In this document: one piece after another, positions 42,499-54,900 of the stretch | Numbering within the stretch: position 1 is the stretch's first letter | Layout: every line of letters starts with the position of its first letter | NCBI GenBank assembly: GCA_023091665.1 | Contig: JALJCQ010000007.1 | Location: 1,426,001 to 1,490,000, forward strand | Source: Pythium myriotylum | Taxonomy: Eukaryota; Oomycota; Peronosporomycetes; Pythiales; Pythiaceae | Direction: 5' to 3' | DNA: 64,000 bases | The notes under the pieces: model-generated | The model's input: the letters and a program-made list of their open reading frames with translations, nothing else | The model's database searches: none | What the model was told of the DNA's origin: nothing | Program-made: the position numbers and the translations under genes

Positions 42499-45070
42499 AT
42501 GGACGAGTTCGAAGACTTTGCGTCTGACAACGAGTTCAGCGATGTCGACGGAGGAGAGGAGTGGAGCGATGATGAGAGCGCGCGCGTTGTCGGACTCCTG
42601 GAGGACGCGGCGTCTCGCAGCAATCAGCCTGCCAATGTGGTCGATTGCGAAGATCTCGAAGTAAATCTACCGAAGGGCCTTCAAATGCGAGAGAGAGAGC
42701 CGACTGAACCAGCAGTGAACGATTTTGAACTCTTTCTCGCCGAGTTCTCGCGGCAACAAGTATCGGGCGGCGTGTGCGTAGCAGAGCCAACACCTTCCGT
42801 TTGCGAGCTGCAACCGACATGCCAGCACACAACAAACCAAAGCACACCGCGGGAGCCAGAACCGACCTCAAGCTCACTTCACACAAACGCAAATAAGCGA
42901 TGGTGTCCAGTCGAGTCAGCTGACGGTGACGTAAGCAAACTCCACGAACATAGCCAGCCGAAGTGGGGCGTCTTTCTGCCGGAACGAATGCCGGTTCGTC
43001 GAGAGCCCACGACAATCAAGTCATCAGTGCTGAAGACAGAGTCACAGGAAAAGCTCCAGGTTTTGGTGCCTAGAGTTGCATATTATCGGTCCCGAAAACC
43101 TCGCCACTCAAGTTCGACGAAACAAGAGCCGTCGTATCATCCAACGGTCAACAAAGCGTATTATCGGTACGCCTGCTCATATCTAACCTCGATCATCACT
43201 GAAATTTACGAATTTGTTGCATCTCGACAGTCGCCGAGGGATTGCACGGCTACGATGTCCGATGAAAGTTCGCTTTGCCAAAAGAATGCAACTAGATATC
43301 GCAGACCGCGAGGCTCGCCGCCAGAAGCGGGTCGCGCAAAAGGAACGCCAGGAATACGAGGATGTTGTTCAGCATAGATCGCGACGGAACTCGCTGATTG
43401 CGAAAGGATCGCAGGAAATACTTGAGCGGAATGGGTTATGGGAGGAGCCGTTGGATGTCCGCCTCAACAGATTACTTCAAATACCGTCTCGACACCGTGC
43501 CCGCACTGATAAAAACGACAAGTCAGTCAGGCGGATGCTGCGAGAGAAAGAGCTGGCAAAAGATCGAGCATGTGAGTCTCTATATCGCCGTGGCCTTGAT
43601 AAAATCAAGCGCGATCGCGAAAATAAGTTGAAGACTCGTCAAGAACCTCAAGAGATGCTATCCAGAAGTCGATCGAATGCGATCGTGCGCGAAAAGATGG
43701 AAAAGGACCTGCGGATACTCTGCTCTCCCGACAGTGCCAGCGAGAAATATCCTACTTCATCCTCGTTGCCGCCAACTGTCTCGTTCGTTGAGTTCTCATG
43801 CGTGTTGCTGTATTTTGGGTTTGTTCCTGATGCAAACACCGTTTGGGAAGAAAATCCTGCAGTGACCTTACTTTGGTACGCTTGGACAGTTTTCGCGTCC
43901 GGGGATGGGGAACAGCGAGTACTGGACACACGATTATTGAAGCAATTAGTAGAGTGCGTCATCCTAAATGGAGTGTCAACAGATGGGGCACATCGACAGA
44001 GACCTTCGACAAACTCGAAGATTCGTCTTCAGGAGATATTCCGGGTCAATTATCTTGCAAGAGCACATCCACGTACTTCAACACCTCGTTCGTGCCAGCT
44101 AAAAAGACCAAGCAAATCATCTAGTAGCAAGCCACCTTTGAGCGGTGCAGTGTATTCTCTTCACGGCAAGGTGAAACGAGTGTGTTCTGAAGGAGACACT
44201 GAAGACCCACTCGAACTTCGGCATACTGCTACGCAAAGACGAGTTGAGCAACTGCGCCTTGAGAAAGAGAACAGAGAAATCGCCGAGTGTACGTTCAAGC
44301 CTCGTGTGTCCCTCCCAGGTTGCTACAGTCTCTTTTTGGGAGAGACAGCAGAACAATCAGACTCCTCCTGCTCATCGGCAGAGTTGGAACCTTTCAATCG
44401 CCTGTACGCCGATGCCTTTGTGCGAAAGAGGAATAACGTATCTATGTGCAGAAGCGCCCGTCAAGCCGACGAAGAGCAACGCATGAAAGAAATGCGAATC
44501 TCGCCGACGTACGTCAATGGAATGACAATTGAAGAGCGACTTCAACGACTTCAGGAGGCAATGTCGAACAATGCTCTCCCGGTGCATTTCTACGAAAAGA
44601 TTGCACAGATGCGACGCGCCCATGACTTGAAGATCCAAGAGGCACAAGACAAAAAACGTCGTCTCAAGACTGTCCAGGTTTTCCCGAAGACTCGAGATGG
44701 GCACACGATTGTCGCCCCGTTTTCGTTTGCGTCACGCACTTCGAAACCCTCTCTAAGGCAAACAACAAAAACATGCACCGGCACCGTTAATCAGCGACTG
44801 TCATGTCCAACAGCTAGACTACTACGGCAAATGAAGCAGCGGTACGATCCACCGAACGAAGAAGCTTCCCGCCCAGAGGACCACTTCACTGATTTGTGCA
44901 TTGACGTGCACCTTTCTCCATTCGAGACATATCAGCTCCGTCTTAACTGTGGTGATGACGTTCAAAGCACAATTGAAGTCTTCGCAAACAAGCATAACCT
45001 TGACGATAATCAAACGAAGAATCTCCTTCACCACGCACAGACAAAGTTAAAAGAGTTCTTCGATCTCTAG
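42499..45070 (+). CDS. Unrecognised basic, coiled-coil-rich protein
   Basis: Exons 42499-43166 and 43231-45070; 835 residues. The start is the first ATG in frame (MDEFEDFASDNEFSDVDGGE). The 64-nt intron (TATCG|GTACGCC...CTCGACAG) joins NKAYY to RRGIARLRCP. The N-terminus is acidic, followed by Lys/Arg/Glu-rich helical stretches (REARRQKRVAQKERQEYEDV). A segment IAECTFKPRVSLPG resembles the ECTFxPxI motif seen in many cytoskeletal or flagellar proteins of protists, together with MRISPTYVNGMTIEERLQRL. The C-terminal 55 residues (DVHLSPFETYQLRLNCGDD) form a small ubiquitin-like-looking domain. No enzyme signature. Flagellar or cytoskeletal association is a guess. Its last 24 nt overlap the coding end of the opposite-strand gene. 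Confidence 0.7.
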
Positions 45071-45873
45071 GTCCAGCTTAGTCGATGCAGAAGGAGGTGT
45101 GCGAATCGATAAGTGGCGCTGTGTTTTGTCGGTCGTGAGATCCATAATCTCGAGGACCAGAGTGTCGACAGAAACGTAAGGTTCGACATCTTGTTCTTGT
45201 AACAATGGCGATGCCAGCAGACGATCGATGTCTTCGTTGCGATAGAGGCCAAAGAGATTCGTGGACTTGATACGACACTTGAATCGACGGTCTCCGGAGT
45301 CAAGACCGAGGGTTACGTCAAGAGGAATAGGCTTTGCATTCCTCGGTTTGATCTAGTGAAACGCATCGCGATTATCATAGAATGGTGAGGCAATGCAAAG
45401 GCAGAGAAGACTTATACCAATATTTCTGGGCATGCAAAAAGCTCGTGGAGAGCGAAGTACGAATCTGAGCCACTGAGCGTTCGACTGCACCCGCGCATGA
45501 CGCGGTCCGTGACGGCGAGATACTTGTCTGGGTCATCGACATGCCGTGAAACAATACGCTTTATCGCGGCGACGAATGCTTCCGTGCGATGATCGCCTAC
45601 GAAGCACACGCCATTGAGCATGATTTCTTCTCGACTAGCGTCGCGGAATGCCTGAGCTGTGTCCACGTCGCAAGCCACCGACAGCGGGATCTGTGTGAGC
45701 TCGTTTGCATGGGCCATTATCGCTTCAATGTAGTCTGCACGTCGACGAGAGGCTGTGTGGCGACGGATTCGGAGCACAAGGCGGACATCAAGTACCAACG
45801 CGACTGGCAGAGCAACGTCTCCGCCCCCGTCGGCATCTGCCAAAAGAGGCGATTTCGAGGCAGTCTGCTCCAT
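45047..45873 (-). CDS. Unrecognised protein, coding end overlaps its convergent neighbour
   Basis: Exons 45873-45418 and 45352-45047; 253 residues. The start is the first ATG in the frame (MEQTASKSPLLADADGGG), since upstream only TTG and GTG occur before a stop. The 65-nt intron (ATATTG|GTATAAG...TTCACTAG) is phase 0 and joins FACPEIL to IKPRNAKPIPLDVTLGLD. The sequence is mixed alpha/beta, with ADYIEAIMAHANELTQIPL, AFVAAIKRIVSRHVDD and a C-terminal beta-rich part (RRFKCRIKSTNLFGLYR). No family was recognised. The reading frame ends LEIEELF inside the last codons of the gene on the other strand. Confidence 0.65.
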
Positions 45874-46492
45874 CACGATCGCGTCGTCCTTCACCAACGC
45901 GAGATGTCCCTTTAGGGCCTACCGCGACTTTTCAGATACTGATGAAACTGTTAGAAATCGAGAAGAATCAAGAACGAGAATGTGTCACTTTCTTCATTGT
46001 CTCTCTCTGTACTGTGTTCATTCATTTCCTCTTCAACGGCCACCAGCCAACGCCGACAGCTAGATCCCACAGCTACAGCGTAGTACTATACTGTCTTCGC
46101 TACGAACCCACCCATCGCAGTTCTCCAGGCTCCTTTTTCCTTCCCTCACCCACAACGCGGCATCATGCAGAGAGCTTGACCCACGATGCTCTTGACCACA
46201 CGCATTGAACTTCATTCGACTAAACATTGTTCTCTGATACAACATGTCGCGTCAAGTGACGCCTTCGACTCGTCCTTCTCTTTTCTCCAGCAATGTCTGT
46301 CTGTTCGTGGTACGCTCGTCATCTCGCATGAGCTCTACTCCCTCTAGTATCAAAAACAACGTGGCGCACAAGTGAGGGCGGCCATGGGGCGAGTGAATGT
46401 GAACGTGTCCTTTGCAATGCTGCAGTGTGAGAATTCCGCATTGTCCATGTGATTGGCTCTGATAAATAACCGCCGAGTCGAACTCGACAGTC
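45874..46492. other. Intergenic stretch without a recognised gene
   Basis: 619 bp between the start of the unknown minus-strand gene and the stop of the Kre9/Knh-like gene. Several short frames exist on both strands but none shows a domain, start context or composition typical of genes here. It should hold the promoter of the left gene and the 3' region of the right one. Confidence 0.4.
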
Positions 46493-47476
46493 TCACCCGA
46501 TAACTGCGAAGCAGTCGCTTCTTGCCAAGAGCACCAACTCTACCTTGTCCTGCCGGACTGCATGGTGGCTGTTCTGATTGTCATGGTTTCCGATGCTTGC
46601 CGGCTGGTCTGCTGGTCGAGACTGTTGCTGATCTGGCGACGGAAGCTCCTCCGGAGACACGTCGGTCACATCGTAGATATTGACATAGTAGCCATCTGTG
46701 ATGGGCATGCCCCAGTAGACGCGCTTCCATTGGAAGCTTCCGTCATTGGGGACGCGATTGGCGATCGTCGTTGGCACGGACCACGCCACGTTGCACACGT
46801 CAATGCGGACGCTTTGGACCGACTTGTCGACCACCTCCCACTGAACTTCAGCCGGCTGGCCGCGGATCCAGCCTGCAAAACTCACTTTGGAGGACACGGG
46901 GGTCAAGATGCGGACGCGACGGCTACTCGATGACACACTGCCACTACTTTCACTCATGGTGCGCCGTCGCCTGTTGCGCGAGCGTGATCCATGGTGGCCC
47001 CGTCGGCGACCAGGAGTATGCACGCCTGCTCCATCGTGCTGGCTATTGAGGCTGCTCGCTATCTGCGTAAACATCATGTCTCGGCGGTTCTGGTCGGAGA
47101 GCGTTTGGCTCCCTTTCTCTTCAGCTTCGTCCTCGTCGTCAAAATCGGTTCCATCCCACGTCGAGGACAGCGAGCGCATCCGGGGCGGCTTGTGCACGTT
47201 TGGGTTGCGCGACGGGGTCGTCACGAGCGGGCTCGCAGTGGTCACGGAACTCTCTGGAATGTTAATGAAGCCGACGCTCCGTCGCCGCATGTCGTTGAGG
47301 CTGGGCGTTGGCGCGTTGCGGGTACCTGTAGTGAGAATGGAAACGACGGCGTGGGCCGAGTTCCCGTTCGTGGCCGTCGGGCCCGTGGCGGTCGTCGCTG
47401 TCGTCGCTGTGGAGGGGACCGGTGGCGGAGGGGTCTGCGCGATGGCCGCCGTGGAAGTCCAGCACTTGAGCGTCAT
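46493..47476 (-). CDS. Protein with a Kre9/Knh1-like (Ser-Thr-rich GPI family) beta-sandwich domain
   Basis: Single exon, 327 residues; the start is the ATG of MTLKCWTSTAAIAQTP. The frame is open upstream to 47851, but that part is Pro/Arg-rich and looks non-coding. The first 200 residues are low-complexity (Thr/Pro, then Ser/Arg with RRRGHHGSRSRNRRRR). At about residues 210-285, KVSFAGWIRGQPAEVQWEVV, VRIDVCNVAWSVPTTI, DGSFQWKRVYWGMPITDGYY follows the Kre9/Knh N-terminal pattern (W..G....i.W, vtl, dGsy.W, s..Y.i.i). In fungi this domain is on secreted cell-wall proteins, but no signal peptide or GPI site is visible here, so this copy may be intracellular. Function unknown. Confidence 0.65.
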   Translation of the reverse strand: MTLKCWTSTAAIAQTPPPPVPSTATTATTATGPTATNGNSAHAVVSILTTGTRNAPTPSLNDMRRRSVGFINIPESSVTTASPLVTTPSRNPNVHKPPRMRSLSSTWDGTDFDDEDEAEEKGSQTLSDQNRRDMMFTQIASSLNSQHDGAGVHTPGRRRGHHGSRSRNRRRRTMSESSGSVSSSSRRVRILTPVSSKVSFAGWIRGQPAEVQWEVVDKSVQSVRIDVCNVAWSVPTTIANRVPNDGSFQWKRVYWGMPITDGYYVNIYDVTDVSPEELPSPDQQQSRPADQPASIGNHDNQNSHHAVRQDKVELVLLARSDCFAVIG

Positions 47477-48774
47477 GGCCGATCCCACCCACTCGTCCGC
47501 CTCAGGAGTCGGAGGTGAGTGGGTGGCGCGTAGGCGGCTCGCAATGGGTCGACCGCCGAGGCGGGGGGGCGGCGAGCGGCTGTCAATGGAGGGGGGGAGG
47601 GCGGCGCGCCGGCGCGGCCAGTTGCTCCCAATGGCGGTCCAAAAGTGTGGCCTCGCGACGGAAGGCCGGAGCTTCTCGCGAAGAAAGAACGGCGCCGGTC
47701 GCCAGCGGTGGGGTGGGTGGGGCGGGGGGAATATCGCCACGACCTTCGAGAACTGATTGGACCCTCCTTCAAGAATGGAAGCTGGCGCCAGTGGGTGGCC
47801 AGCTCCAAAACACGGTGCGCCCGAGGGAGATGGAGGCGGGTCCAACTGCACCGTGACTTGGCAACTCTTTTCGCGAGTCGAATTAGAGGCCCCGGTGCGG
47901 CAAATCCGCAGACCTCCGAAACCGGATTTTTCCTGGGGAGGAGGGCGACCGATATGCCCAAAAGGGAAGGAGGGAAAGAAAAGAAAGGAAAAAAAAAGAG
48001 CGGCCCTCTGGGCAGGCGGACTGCAATCACGGGCGCTGGCGTCAGTGAGTTACTCACCGGCGCTCGTCGGCGCGGCGTCGGCGCGGCCAGCTGCCACGTC
48101 GCGGAGCTGGTGGGGCGGTCCGCTTGACGCCGTCAAGGGATCGAAGAGCGGCACCACGATGTCCAGGTGGAAGAGAGAGAGGGCGACGTGGACACCACGA
48201 GGGCTGCGCCGTCTGTCCTGTCGGTCGGTCGGTCGCTTCAAAGACCCGCGGCCTGCTTCGAAACGCCCCGACCGAAAAGGAAGGATACGTCGTGCGAGAT
48301 GAGATGCTCGAGTTCACTCGCGAACGAAAGCAACGGGCAGACGGACCACCACACCACATCAGGAAGAGATCGAGAGAGAGAGAGAGAACTGGTTACACGG
48401 GCACCAACTCAGCAGGGTACTGTACGACGCGACGCGTACCCGTCGGTTTTAAGAGAGCGCCCGACCAGCTGGCCCCCAAAGTTCCGACCTGCATTCGCGC
48501 CGTCATGAGGCCCAGCTCAGTCGTTTTTCCGCCAATCACCGCTGCCCATCAAGGTTCTTCTCGGTTGATTGGCTAGAACGGATCGACTGCGTCACTTCGC
48601 TGCCTCTACCGTCATCGCCTTCTCCCGCCGACGAGGAGAAATCTGAAGCCACTAGCGGATTCCTAGGCACTTGGTGGGCGACACAGACACAGAGGCAGTC
48701 AGTGGCGCTCATCTCTTCCACCCGACCGGTCGCGCCATTCGTCAGCGAGCGACACTTGAGAACCTCCCGCGACC
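47477..48774. other. 1.3-kb stretch without a recognised gene
   Basis: It separates the divergent Kre9/Knh-like and CLC genes. Open frames on both strands are Arg/Pro/Gly-rich and lack domain resemblance, so I read them as non-coding. It holds low-complexity tracts: a purine run at about 47960-48003 and an AG repeat at about 48366-48388. GC-rich GGCGCG-type motifs recur near 47600-47630 and 48060-48090. It probably contains two promoters and perhaps long 5' leaders or non-coding exons. Confidence 0.4.
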
Positions 48775-51767
48775 ATGGACCCCAGCGAGACGGACGCGCT
48801 GCTCGGCGACAAGCGCAGCCCCGCGAGCACGAGCGGCGCCAGCGCCACCGGCAGCCACGCAGGCAGCGCGCGCCGCGTGCGACTCTCTCTCGTCGGACAC
48901 AACGAACTCGACGACGTCGACACGGGCATCGAGATGCCCGAGACCACGCGCCTCAGCAGCACGAGCTCGAGCAGTCTCGGCGACGTCGTCGAGCCGGAGG
49001 CCTCGGTCGTAGACCCCGACGGAGACGCCGCAGAGGTCTCGAGCGAGTACCACACGGCCCCACAGACCAAGTCGCGCTTCAGCGCCGCCGTGGCGCTCGC
49101 CATGCCCCCGCCCCCGCACCGATACTACCAGGCGAATGACATTTCGGTCGGCATCCAACGCACCCACTCGTTTCCGGACGACATTTACTCCGGCGCGCGA
49201 TTCGCGCGTTTCGAGATCGAAGAGTCGCTGCGCCAGAAGCAAGGCACGAGCATCCTCGACTGGCTCCACGCCAAGCGCGAGCAACTACAGCAGCAGAAAA
49301 ACGCTCAAAAGACCAATGACGACGTCGCGGACAACGAGAAGAAGATTAAAGCTCAACATCTCGAATCATACGACTACGACTTCTTCGAGAGCCGAGTCAA
49401 CATGCAAAACGACCACGAACAAACTGAAGAGGCCATCCGCGCACTGAACATTGGGCGATGGGTCATGACGTTCAGTATCGGATTGACTACAGCTGTCGTC
49501 GCGTGCTTTGTGGAAACCTTCACCAAAGTCTTCTCGACCTTTCGAACTTCAACCATGGAACACTATGTCGCGCGCGAAAAGGCTGGCGAGCTGCCATTCG
49601 GCGCCGGTTTTGCGATCTACGCGGGTATCAGTGTTGGTTTCGTATCCATCGCAGCGTACATGGTCGCGATCCTCTGCCCCGTGGCAGGTGGCTCAGGCAT
49701 CTCCGAAATCAAGGCCACACTCAATGGTATCAAGATCCACCGCGTCGTTCGCTTCAAGACTCTCTTCTGCAAAGCGTTTGGTATTTTGTTCTCCGTCTCG
49801 GGTGGCCTGGCCGTCGGCAAAGAAGGCCCGATGATTCACAGCGGTGCAGTGATTGGCGCTGGTCTTTCTCAGGGGAAATCCTCCAGTTTTGGCATCGATA
49901 CGAGCTGGACCAAGTTTAAGGGTTTCCGCAACGACAAGGAGAAACGTGATTTTATTTCGTGTGGCGCGGCTGCTGGCGTTGCTGCGGCTTTCGGTGCTCC
50001 TATCGGTGGAGTGCTCTTTGCACTCGAAGAGGGCGCGTCATTCTGGCACCAGAACCTTACGTGGCGGACATTTTTTTGTGCGATGGTCTCGGCGTTTGGG
50101 TTGAACTTTTTCAACTCCTTCATGGAGAACGAAAATGCAAACGAAACGGGCGTTTCGCATTTTTTCTTCGGTACGCTGGGTACTCAGACTGGCACTTTCT
50201 CGTTCGGGCCATTTATTGGGAGCAAGTCGTACGAGATTCTGGATTTGCTATTGTTTATCACGATGGGAATGCTGGGTGGTCTCTTCGGCGCGGCATTCAA
50301 TCAGGCGAACAAGCACTTGACACTTTGGCGACAGCGAACAATCACAAATCGGTGGGTCAAGTTTTTCGAGGCGCTCTTCATCGCTCTCTCGATGGCTACA
50401 GCTTCGTTTGGGCTTTCATATTACTTCGGTGAATGCCGCTCGCTTGCTGGCCCTTACCCAGACTCTCTTGTGACGTTCTACTGTCCAGACGGACACTATA
50501 ACGACCTTGCGTCGTTGTTCACAGTCACTTACTCGACTTCGATCAAGCAGCTCTTGCACTTCACTGGGGACGGGACATTCTCGCCTACATCGTTGATCAT
50601 CTTCTTCTTGGTGTTCTACGTCTTCGCTTGCTGGACTTACGGCATCTCGGTGCCATCTGGACTATTCGTGCCATCACTTCTCGCTGGCGCTGCCTTTGGC
50701 CGTATTTGTGTCATGGGGCTCCACTGGTTCGGCTTCCCCGTCGGCGCACAAGATGGCATGTTCGCTTTGATTGGTGCCGCTTCAATGCTGGGTGGAATGG
50801 CAAGGATGACAATTTCGCTTACGGTCATGATCCTCGAGTGCACAGGTGTGATTGAATGGGGCCTTCCGATTATGGTGTCGCTCATGGCCGCTCGATGGGT
50901 GGGCAACTCATTCAACGAAGGACTCTATGATGTCCACATTCATCTCAAGCACCTGCCATTCCTAGAATTCGACCCGCCATTTTACGCAAGGTTCCTTCGT
51001 GTCGTCAACATCATGAGTACTCCGCCGGTGACTGTCAACCAAATTGCGAAAGTTGGTGAGATTTACGACATTCTTCGCGATTGCAACCATGGAGGGTTTC
51101 CGGTAGTTATCCCGGGAAAGCCTCGTGAGGGTGAAAGCGCAAGTGAAGCCCGCCAGCGACTTCGACGTCGACACAAGTTCGCTGGACTCATTTATCGCCG
51201 CCACCTCTGCGTGTTATTGCAGCGCAAAGACTTTTTCGTCGAGAAGCCACTACCATTCACGCGTCGCCCTGCGGGGGATACAACCGTGCTGTACAATGAC
51301 CAGTACGCATTGTCGTACAGAGACCTTGAGAGCAACTATCCTCGTTACCCAACCATCCATGACATTCAGCTGGACGATGACGAGCGAGATCTATGGATGG
51401 ATTTAACTCCGTACATGAATCCCACTCCACATACTGTCCAAGATCAGACCCCTGTTCCTCGCGCTTTCCGTCTTTTCCGTTCGCTCGGTCTGCGCCATCT
51501 GGTAAGTTTATGTGTGCTTGCCGATGTTCATCGCATTCATTTCTCACGATATCATGTACGGGACAGGTCGTGTTGAACCGCAACAACGAAGTCCGAGGCA
51601 TGATTTCTCGAAAGGACCTCACTCCATCGCACTTGAAGTTCTGTCTCGAATCATTGAGCGAAACCGAGAAGATGCGGATTCAGGGTTACTTCACGCGCGG
51701 TCGCTCAGGTTCGGAGCGATTCGAAGACGTTGAGAAGACTCTCCTCAACATCGTTGACAACTCATGA
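48775..51767 (+). CDS. CLC-family chloride/proton exchanger, endolysosomal type
   Basis: Exons 48775-51501 and 51567-51767; 975 residues. Family motifs: GSGISEIKATLNG (usually GSGIPE), GKEGPMIHSGAVIGAGLSQG with the gating glutamate, AAFGAPIGGVLFALEEGASFW with the proton glutamate of exchangers, and VPSGLFVPSLLAGAAFGR. ALEEGASFW and the surrounding RDFISCGAAAGVAAAFGAP are closest to the CLC-7/plant vacuolar branch, so this is probably a 2Cl-/H+ exchanger rather than a channel. Two cytoplasmic CBS domains follow; the second is completed by the last exon (VVLNRNNEVRGMISRKDL). The N-terminus has ETDALL, an acidic dileucine sorting signal consistent with endosome or lysosome targeting. The 65-nt intron (CATCTG|GTAAGTT...GGGACAG) is phase 0. 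No intron is seen in the 2.7-kb first exon. Confidence 0.93.
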
Positions 51768-51952
51768 CTCTAGCTTCTGCTCCAGTTATGGAACCAACAT
51801 GTATTTTTAGACTTGTGGAGGGTGGGGAAATCGAGCCAATTGGAAAACGTCATAGAGATGTTTCGCTCATTCGCTTCAGGGCTGGATTACGAGGCCCTCT
51901 CAAAGGAATGTTTTGTGAATGACCACAGGATACTGCCAGGTCACCCACAGCA

Positions 51953-54900
51953 ATGGCTTCCCCACGTCGTGACCCCGGATCATCACCAGGGCGTGTAGGA
52001 AGGTCGCCATCGAAGCAAACGGAAAAGCCGTCGGCAGTTCAATCGAATTTTTCCCCACGACGACCCACAGCCCAGCGAACTCAAGGTGACCTCCATCCCT
52101 CTCCTTCATCAGGGACACGATTGGCTACTTCACTCGCGTTGGCAACGAAGGATACGTTGTTGACTGCGTCTGTGGCGGGACTGAGTTCTCCACCTGGTAC
52201 AGCAACCACCTTGAATGGGAGGATTGGGAATAGCGATAGTGGGAATCCACATGTTCGCGCAATCCAGTCACGAGTCGCAGAGCTTGTTCGTAAGTATGAT
52301 GAGTCCATGGACCTTGGAAGGCATCATGCGGAAGATGATGAAGACGATGAAAACCGATTGGAAGTTCCGGTTCGTTGGCGTGTCGGTGATTTGCTCCTAG
52401 CGACGCATTCGTCACTGGCAAAGACTAGTACCCGAACAGAGCGCGCCATGATGTCCGAGTTTACCGAAGATTCCGATGTTTTGACAGCTATTGGCGAAGG
52501 AGAGACCAGTTTTTCACTGGTGCTGGAACAAGCAGCAGAGAAAGCCGAGCAGATGAGAGCCGTACTGGCGAAGACACTCCAGATCGTCAAGCAAATGCAA
52601 CTGAGTGATGAAATTGACGGGGCTGCAGAGAAGGGGGCGCATGTCGATGCGCAGCAAAAAATGCGCGATCTCAAAATCACAGTCGACGCACTTCACAAGG
52701 AGAAATCGATGATACTCGCGCAGTTACACGAGCATATCAAGTCACACAAAGAAATGATGTCGACTATGGAGGATCAGAGTCAAGAGTTAAAGAAGGCCCA
52801 AATTGCGATCGCCATGAAGAATGAGGAGCTCAAGAATGCGCGGGACGATTTTACGCAAAAATTGAATGATCTTCAGAAAATGACGGAGACGTCACAACAG
52901 AATGTCACCATGTGGCGCGATAAGTACCAGAGCACGCTGAAGTCTTTGGGTGAAGCAGACAGCAAAGTGGCCGAACTGGAGCAACGAGTTCACGCTGAGG
53001 CTGAAGAGGTCATGAAACACGATTTCATTCTTCGCGCCAAGCACTCCGAGCTTGAGAAACTCAAAGATCGCGTAAAAGAGAGTGAGTTAGCTCGAATGAG
53101 AGCAGAGACAGCTCTTCGAGATGCTACAACTGCGGCTGCCGAATCAGCATCTGCTGCAGAGGTAGCTAATAAGAGGGCGGATGCAGCCATGAAGTCAAAA
53201 CCTGCAGCTCCGAATGGAGATGGAAGACTCCCAAACAAAGAACGTCAAGATCTTGAAAGTAAGATTCGCCAACATGAAACTACAATCCGTGATCTTCAGA
53301 GCAAGATCAGCGAACTCATTAGTACGAGAAGCAAGTTTGAGGATGACAACAATGAGCTGGCTCGAATCGTACGTGAGCTGCAGTCAAAGGCTCAAGAAGT
53401 CATGAAGTCACGTCCAAGTGAAATTTCCCCCGCTCCTCCACCTAAATTGGCCAGTATCCGACGAGCAACTTCGTTCTCTCTGTCACTCAGAAGCGCTCCA
53501 AGTCAGAGGAAACTATCTTCGCGAGAAGGAAGGAGTCGACACCGACGGCAGTCTCAACGTGGTGACGACTTATCAACCAGCAGCAGCGATGAAGGTGACG
53601 TTGACTCAGACGTGGAACGTGATGAGAAGGAACTCAACGAGACAGTGCAACAAGTAGTGACGTCTGTGTTTCCTCAACGTATATCACCCATGGAAGACCA
53701 ATCAGATGAACAAATCAGTACTAACATTGCGCAATATGAACAAGACCCGACAAATCTTCCAATAAATAACCTGATTGAAGACGACGTATCAACTTCTCGA
53801 CGTTTGACGACGTCACAGCTATACCTTGACGACCAATCTCGACCAGGTAGTGTTGGCGAAACGGTTAACCGTAGCATTAGTGTGAGTGGCGCTGGGAGCA
53901 ATAGCACATCTTCTGCAGCACTTGAACAATTGCGAATTACCCACAGCGACGAGCTGGCACGACTCAAGAAACAGTACGTGATGGGCCTACTCGAGTACAA
54001 AAAGCTCATTATTGAGCAGTACGAACGGCGGCAGAATGAGATTCAGCAACATCACCGTATGGAGATTGAAAACCTTATCCTTGTCGTTCAAGACAAGTTC
54101 AAGCGGGAGTTGGAGCGTAGAGGTGAACGAGTTGTTCAGGCTAAGGAGTCGCTAAAGCTGCTTTACCGAGCGATGCAAGGAAACGAAGCAGGTGGCGACA
54201 TGAGTGGCCGAAAGCACGGTGGACTGGGTTCATTCTCCGAAGAAGAAGAGCTACGTAGCAGTGGTGGTGGTGGAGACGAGCAGATGGAGGAGCCTGTACC
54301 GCTCAAGTCCATTTTACGTGCTGCCGTGTTCGCGATGTCTAGTTCCAAGAGCCGAAATAAAAAAGCGAAGGTCGAAATCTCGAACATTTACGAGAGCATG
54401 CACAGCAAAAGACGAGTGCCTCGGAGACCAGTCGTCACAGTTGTCGTCAAGAATGAAACACGTGAGCCGGAAACTGTCGCTGTTCCTTACTCTCAACCCG
54501 ACAGCAGTAGCACGGATTGGGCAGCATTCCTCCAGAATATGCGTGCAAACCGTGACGGATCATCACGACCTGGGGCTTCCACGAAGATTTCTACCCCTGC
54601 GGTCCACGTGGGCTGTCAAGTTGACGAGCGCGACTTCGTGATCTTCGATCTTAAAGGCTTGCGCGATGGGCGCATCGCTCCCCAGAACCTCGATGACTAC
54701 GTTCTCCCCGCCTCCGGTATACTTTCCCGAACAACCAAAGCTGAGGTCGAAGAGTCCGCGGTAGCACGTCGCACAGTCGGGCGGTCGAAGCAACTCGCCC
54801 ACGGCGGTGGTGGCTCTCTCACGGGTGTGCTCTTTCTCAATGAAGGCGCGCTGATCTCGGACGACGTCGTGAGTGAGTTGCGCTCGCTGCTCCCGTTCCT

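Noticed and set aside
47477..47851. N-terminal extension of the Kre9/Knh-like frame and overlapping plus-strand frames
   Set aside because: Pro/Arg-rich, GTG-type starts and no domain signal; treated as upstream non-coding DNA.
48366..48388. AG-repeat as a functional element
   Set aside because: A short simple-sequence tract of a kind common by slippage; nothing links it to a function.
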